From an uncultured Monoglobus sp. (GTDB taxonomy: Bacteria > Bacillota > Clostridia > Monoglobales > Monoglobaceae): a DNA stretch of 39,179 bases. Position numbers and translations under genes: made by a program. The stretch spans positions 1-39,179 of the forward strand of contig CANQKC010000025.1 in the NCBI GenBank assembly GCA_947624305.1, written 5' to 3'. The notes beneath the pieces were generated by a model that did no database searches, was not told where the DNA came from, and saw only the letters and a program-made list of their open reading frames with translations. Shown here piece by piece: positions 36,817 to 39,179 of this stretch (within the stretch, counting starts at the first letter, position 1; every line of letters starts with the position of its first letter).

Positions 36817-37632
36817 TTTGTATCCTCCTGAATTTAGTCTTTCACGCTTTATGTAAAACGCCTCGGGCGGCGCGACCGCGCCGTAAAGTCCGCTTCCGGA
36901 AAGCTTCGCGTCAACAAAGGCGATCAGGCATCTGTCCGCGTCGATCCCGAAATTCCTGTCGCTGCACTCGATCCGTTCGGCTTTTTTCGCGTATATTATC
37001 CCGCTTGACGTCACGGTGCTTACCGCGACGGGAATGCCGCTTTCAAAGCTCTTTCCGCGGATGATCACGACCGGTTTTCCGCTTATCGGCTCCCTCGCCT
37101 CGCAGCCCGTGTCGATAAGCGCTTTAACGCTTGTTTCACGGCCATCCGCCGTGACCGTCAGATCGACGCAGCAGCGGCTCAGATTTCTGCTGAACATGTC
37201 GGCAGCCGCTTTGATTACGATAAACGCAAATCCCGCGGCGAGCAGCAGCTTTTTAAAGTCAATGTCAAAATAGGGAACTCCGTTTGACACCGTTCCGCCC
37301 TTTAAAAGGCCCGCGGCGGCGGCAAAGGCCGCGCCGCAGATGATGAGCGACAGCGCGAAAAACGCGGCTGTGCGCCTTATCCATTCCGAGACAGCCGAGG
37401 GGCGGAAATAGACAAGAGTGAAAAGCGCGGTGCAGAAAATTTTGCCGAGCGCGGTGTAGAGCAGGCGCGTGTGCGGGAAAAACATAACCACCGAATAGAG
37501 CGCGAGCGCCGCGCCGCCCGCGATCGTCTTAAGGGCGCGTATCCTGTCGCGGAAAGCCATTTCGGCGCAAAGCACGATAACCGAGTTCAAGATCATGTTG
37601 GTCAGAAACAGCGCGTCAATATACACCGTCAT
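36085..37632 (-). CDS. SpoIIGA protease fused in frame to pro-sigma-E
   Basis: A single 515-codon frame. Residues 1-272 are SpoIIGA, the septal protease that cleaves pro-sigma-E: about five membrane helices (about 1-145) and an aspartyl-protease-like domain with LIDTGCEAR (D174 as candidate catalytic Asp; relatives have DSGN or DTGN, so the fourth residue here is Cys). Residues 273-515 are pro-sigma-E. No stop codon separates them, whereas these are normally two adjacent genes. The sigma-E part has its own AGGAGG and ATG, so it can also be made alone. ATG 37632 is chosen by alignment to SpoIIGA starts ([12 protein letters not shown]); an upstream TTG lies in the -10 box. Confidence 0.85.
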   Translation of the reverse strand: MTVYIDALFLTNMILNSVIVLCAEMAFRDRIRALKTIAGGAALALYSVVMFFPHTRLLYTALGKIFCTALFTLVYFRPSAVSEWIRRTAAFFALSLIICGAAFAAAAGLLKGGTVSNGVPYFDIDFKKLLLAAGFAFIVIKAAADMFSRNLSRCCVDLTVTADGRETSVKALIDTGCEAREPISGKPVVIIRGKSFESGIPVAVSTVTSSGIIYAKKAERIECSDRNFGIDADRCLIAFVDAKLSGSGLYGAVAPPEAFYIKRERLNSGGYKMNLQKLKARVKRAYLKHISLKAGKVNYIGGSDTLPPPLDKDEEQIWIARLREPDFAEEAKRLLIEHNLRLVVYIAKRFDSTGIGIEDLISIGTIGLIKAINTFKAEKKIKLATYASRCIENEILMFLRKNSNAKTEISIDEPLNVDWDGKELLLSDILGTDGDVTQKNIEDETDRELLKIALDSLGSRERSIVEMRYGLGRGGDEMTQKEVADLLGISQSYISRLEKRIIKRLRKDMTRMLTS

Positions 37633-37649
37633 TTTTATCACCGACAACA

Positions 37650-37682
37650 ATTATAAACCAAGCGTAATAAAAAACGTGTCAA
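37650..37682 (-). promoter_or_regulatory. spoIIG promoter with extended 21-bp spacer
   Basis: Minus strand TTGACA (37677-37682), a 21-bp spacer and TATAAT (37650-37655). The B. subtilis spoIIG promoter is also sigma-A with abnormally long spacing (22 bp) and needs Spo0A-P. The -35 here sits in TTTGACA, one base off the reverse of the 0A box TGTCGAA. Confidence 0.75.
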
Positions 37683-37717
37683 ATCGGGAGCGAGGTAAAA
37701 TTTTTATTTTCGGACGC

Positions 37718-37750
37718 AAAAAGGCTCCCCGTCCAAACGGAAGGGGAGCC
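37718..37750 (-). terminator. Intrinsic terminator of the amidohydrolase gene
   Basis: An 8-bp GGCTCCCC/GGGGAGCC stem (37723-37730 with 37743-37750), 12-nt loop, T5 on the minus strand, directly after the stop codon and upstream of the spoIIG promoter. Confidence 0.9.
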
Positions 37751-37757
37751 CTGCGTT

Positions 37758-38546
37758 CTACAAATTAAGCAGCCTCTCGGCGTTTTCGTGCAAAATCAGC
37801 TCGCGGACTGAGGAGTCAAGACCCAGACGGTCGATGTGTTTCAGCTCGTCGACCGCGTTCCACATGGGATAATCGGTGCCGAACATAACATATTCCTCGC
37901 CGTAGAGCTTGATCAGCTCGCGTATTCGCTCGGGCGGAACTTCATACATGGTGCTTGAGGTGTCAACGTATATTTTGTTTTTTCGGCCCGCGAAAACCTC
38001 AGCTGCGTTGTCCCATTCCGACCAGCCGCCGAAATGCGCGCCGATCACCTTAAGGTTAGGGAAGTCGTCCATGACCTTCGCCATGCGCTGCGGCTTGCTC
38101 CACTGATAGCGGAAGTCGCCGGTGTGCACAAGCAGCGGTATTTTGCCCGCGATCGCCTCGTATATGCTGTAGGCCTTCGGGTCGTCAATATTGAAGCGCT
38201 GGAAATCCGGATGTATCTTAAGCCCCTTGAGGCCTAAGTCGATACAGCGGCGGACCTCGCCGTCTATGTCCTCAAAATCGGGGTGCATGGTCATGAACCC
38301 GATTATCCTGTCGGGATATTTTTGAGTGCATTCATATATAAAGTCGTTGATCGACGCGACCTGATGCGGAGTGGTGGCGGGCGAGTGAATAACCGCCTTT
38401 TGGACCCCGGCCTCGTCCTCCATGTCGAGCAGCCTGCCGAGAGTGCCGTTATTCACCACGTCAAGGTCATAAAACACCTGTATGCCGTGCGAGGCCTTTT
38501 CGGCGATCTTATCCGGAAAAACATGCGCGTGTACGTCAATTATCAT
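37758..38546 (-). CDS. Metal-dependent amidohydrolase (amidohydrolase 2 family)
   Basis: A 262-residue TIM-barrel hydrolase. It keeps the DVHAHVFPD start (HxH metal ligands, residues 4-12), the lysine/histidine pair in GLKIHPDF (about 108-115), PLLVHTGD (about 137-144), GAHFGGW (about 169-175) and GTDYPMW with the catalytic aspartate (about 219-225). The family includes decarboxylases and lactonases, and the substrate cannot be predicted. The minus strand reads AGGAGACGACACAAATG before the start. It is a single-gene unit with its own promoter and terminator. Confidence 0.93.
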   Translation of the reverse strand: MIIDVHAHVFPDKIAEKASHGIQVFYDLDVVNNGTLGRLLDMEDEAGVQKAVIHSPATTPHQVASINDFIYECTQKYPDRIIGFMTMHPDFEDIDGEVRRCIDLGLKGLKIHPDFQRFNIDDPKAYSIYEAIAGKIPLLVHTGDFRYQWSKPQRMAKVMDDFPNLKVIGAHFGGWSEWDNAAEVFAGRKNKIYVDTSSTMYEVPPERIRELIKLYGEEYVMFGTDYPMWNAVDELKHIDRLGLDSSVRELILHENAERLLNL

Positions 38547-38595
38547 TTGTGTCGTCTCCTGTTCATAAATCTGCGCGGCAAAACGCCGCCCGAAT

Positions 38596-38624
38596 ATTAT
38601 ACCAATTTATGTTAAGTAAGTCAA
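38596..38624 (-). promoter_or_regulatory. Sigma-A promoter of the amidohydrolase gene
   Basis: Minus strand TTGACT (38619-38624), 17-bp spacer, TATAAT (38596-38601), 50 nt before the start codon. Confidence 0.88.
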
Positions 38625-38664
38625 TACCCCCCCAAAGACAGGGAGCGGTCTGTAAAAATTTCAC

Positions 38665-38693
38665 TTGACAAGACAATAAAAATATTATATAAT
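38665..38693 (+). promoter_or_regulatory. Strong sigma-A promoter of the candidate antitoxin RNA
   Basis: Consensus TTGACA (38665-38670), 17-bp spacer, TATAAT (38688-38693), with no open frame downstream that has a ribosome site. Confidence 0.88.
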
Positions 38694-38699
38694 AATCAT

Positions 38700-38803
38700 A
38701 GAAAGAGAAACGGCAGAGCGTAAAAACGGTTTGACCGCTTCGTGGTTATTAGATAACAACCGCCAAAGCTAGCTCAAAACTTTAAGGCGGTTGTTATTTT
38801 TTT
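38700..38803 (+). ncRNA. Candidate antitoxin small RNA (about 104 nt)
   Basis: This RNA would start near 38700 and end in a strong terminator: AACAACCGCC/GGCGGTTGTT stem (38755-38764 with 38786-38795), extended inside the loop by AAAG/CTTT, with T7 at 38797-38803. Its 3' end reaches the stop codon of the minus-strand peptide gene, so the two transcripts would be complementary over the hairpin. The arrangement matches the convergent layout of Fst/par and TxpA/RatA type I systems. No reading frame with a ribosome site is present. Confidence 0.6.
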
Positions 38804-38885
38804 ATTGCACCGCGTATGCAAAAATCGCGAATAACACGATAATTACGAGCAATGCAGCTAAAATTTTGAAAGTAAAATCTTTCAT
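38802..38885 (-). CDS. Small hydrophobic peptide, candidate type I toxin
   Basis: A 27-residue peptide that starts MKDFTFKILAAL and ends FAYAVQ. One membrane helix (about residues 6-25, rich in Ile, Leu, Val, Ala and Phe) follows a short charged start, as in holin-like type I toxins such as Fst and TxpA. GGTGAT lies 5 nt before the ATG at 38885. It is shorter than the common open-frame cutoffs. The opposite strand carries a small RNA that converges on its stop codon. No clear promoter was found upstream: a terminator hairpin lies at 38920-38942, so the promoter would have to sit between them or read through. Confidence 0.55.
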   Translation of the reverse strand: MKDFTFKILAALLVIIVLFAIFAYAVQ

Positions 38886-38919
38886 AAGCATCACCGCGTC
38901 ACAATGCGCGCCGCTTATC

Positions 38920-38942
38920 AAAAAAATCGCAGGCGATTTTTT
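38920..38942. terminator. Bidirectional terminator-like hairpin upstream of the peptide gene
   Basis: AAAAAATCGC (38921-38930) pairs with GCGATTTTTT (38933-38942) across two bases. A-run and T-run flank it on both strands. Confidence 0.75.
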
Positions 38943-39005
38943 CTCATCGCTCTGCGATTGTTCCTTTTTCCCACAAAGTGCACTTCGTTTTCGCTTTGTG
39001 GGAGC

Positions 39006-39040
39006 CCTATTCGCTATTTACTAATTACTAATCGCTATGT
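39006..39040 (+). repeat. Five-unit heptad array near the window end
   Basis: CCTATTC, GCTATTT, ACTAATT, ACTAATC, GCTATGT, then TAACC as in the MITE-centre arrays. Together with the CCCACAAAG/CTTTGTGGG hairpin (38970-39002) it fills the stretch between the peptide gene and the IS-like end. Confidence 0.8.
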
Positions 39041-39109
39041 TAACCATCCTTACGTTTTCATGTCTGCCTTTTACTTTAATATATTTTATTTACACCAAAG
39101 TGTTTTGGA

Positions 39110-39179
39110 TGTATACTAAAAAAGTAGACAGAAAAATAGAAATATGTTAAAATAATAAACACGAGAGGAGAAGTATGAT
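39110..39179 (+). mobile_element. Left end of an IS3/IS150-like element (truncated by window)
   Basis: The sequence TGTATACTAAAAAAGTAGAC (39110-39129) resembles terminal repeats of IS3-family elements. It contains TAGACA, followed by a 17-bp spacer and TAAAAT, a usable promoter. AGAGGAG then precedes an ATG at 39175, which leaves only the first codon of a presumed transposase inside the window. The element type is inferred from the end alone. Confidence 0.5.

Noticed and set aside
38791..39024. Plus-strand 77-codon open frame over the peptide gene
   Set aside because: It has no ribosome site, runs through a terminator hairpin, and contains a heptad array; the minus-strand peptide with GGTGAT is a better reading.

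Overview
The window looks like chromosome of an uncultured, endospore-forming, low-oxygen Firmicute of the class Clostridia, most like the Oscillospirales/Ruminococcaceae. This rests on sporulation genes (spoIIID, spoIIGA, sigE), a V-type ATPase operon, a CIRCE-controlled hrcA-grpE-dnaK-dnaJ operon, class III fructose-1,6-bisphosphatase, the hprK-murB-rapZ-yvcK-whiA block and sigma-A promoters with strong AGGAGG ribosome sites. Core genes are GC-rich. Several accessory stretches are clearly AT-rich: 14950-17900, 27580-28760 and 38600-39179.

Layout. 1-570: end of an unidentified gene and a tandemly duplicated repeat block leading into ribH. 1071-2008 (minus): a small AbrB-type regulator with a long structured leader, then spoIIID with a sigma-E-like promoter. 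2075-12900: one run of V-ATPase genes (H/G-like, I, K, E, C, F, A, B, D) followed 11 nt later by fbp. 12908-14946: a cupin-like DUF4867-type protein, a zinc-ribbon membrane protein and uppP. 15036-17703 (minus): hicA-hicB and an AgrA/AgrC-like two-component pair. 17871-21262: argG, argH and a transaldolase-like aldolase. 21301-26456: hrcA, grpE, dnaK, dnaJ. 26603-26766: an unassigned structured small RNA. 26820-27553: a decayed IS200/IS605 element, then two AT-rich membrane-anchored hypothetical proteins and an 850-bp nest of repeats. 29549-35206: hprK, PHP phosphoesterase, murB, rapZ, yvcK, whiA. 35211-35620 (minus): tRNA-Met, tRNA-Glu, tRNA-Pro. 35687-37682: a small membrane protein and, convergent to it, an in-frame spoIIGA-sigE fusion. 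37718-38624 (minus): an amidohydrolase. 38665-39179: a candidate type I toxin-antitoxin locus and the start of an IS3-like element.

How it fits together. The V-ATPase rotor subunit keeps the Na+ ligands known from Enterococcus hirae, so the complex is probably sodium-coupled. SpoIIGA, sigma-E and the sigma-E target spoIIID are all here, with promoters that fit the Bacillus sporulation logic. hprK, rapZ, yvcK, whiA, murB and fbp link carbon status with cell-wall synthesis.

Most notable items: (1) the protease SpoIIGA and its substrate pro-sigma-E are read as one uninterrupted ORF; (2) a family of intergenic arrays, nearly all made of five 7-nt units, three of which end at the Shine-Dalgarno of ribH, dnaK or dnaJ; (3) a convergent small RNA and 27-residue hydrophobic peptide; (4) a 129-nt structured RNA downstream of dnaJ; (5) an attenuator-like leader before the AbrB-type gene. 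All functions are inferred from sequence reading alone; no database search was run.
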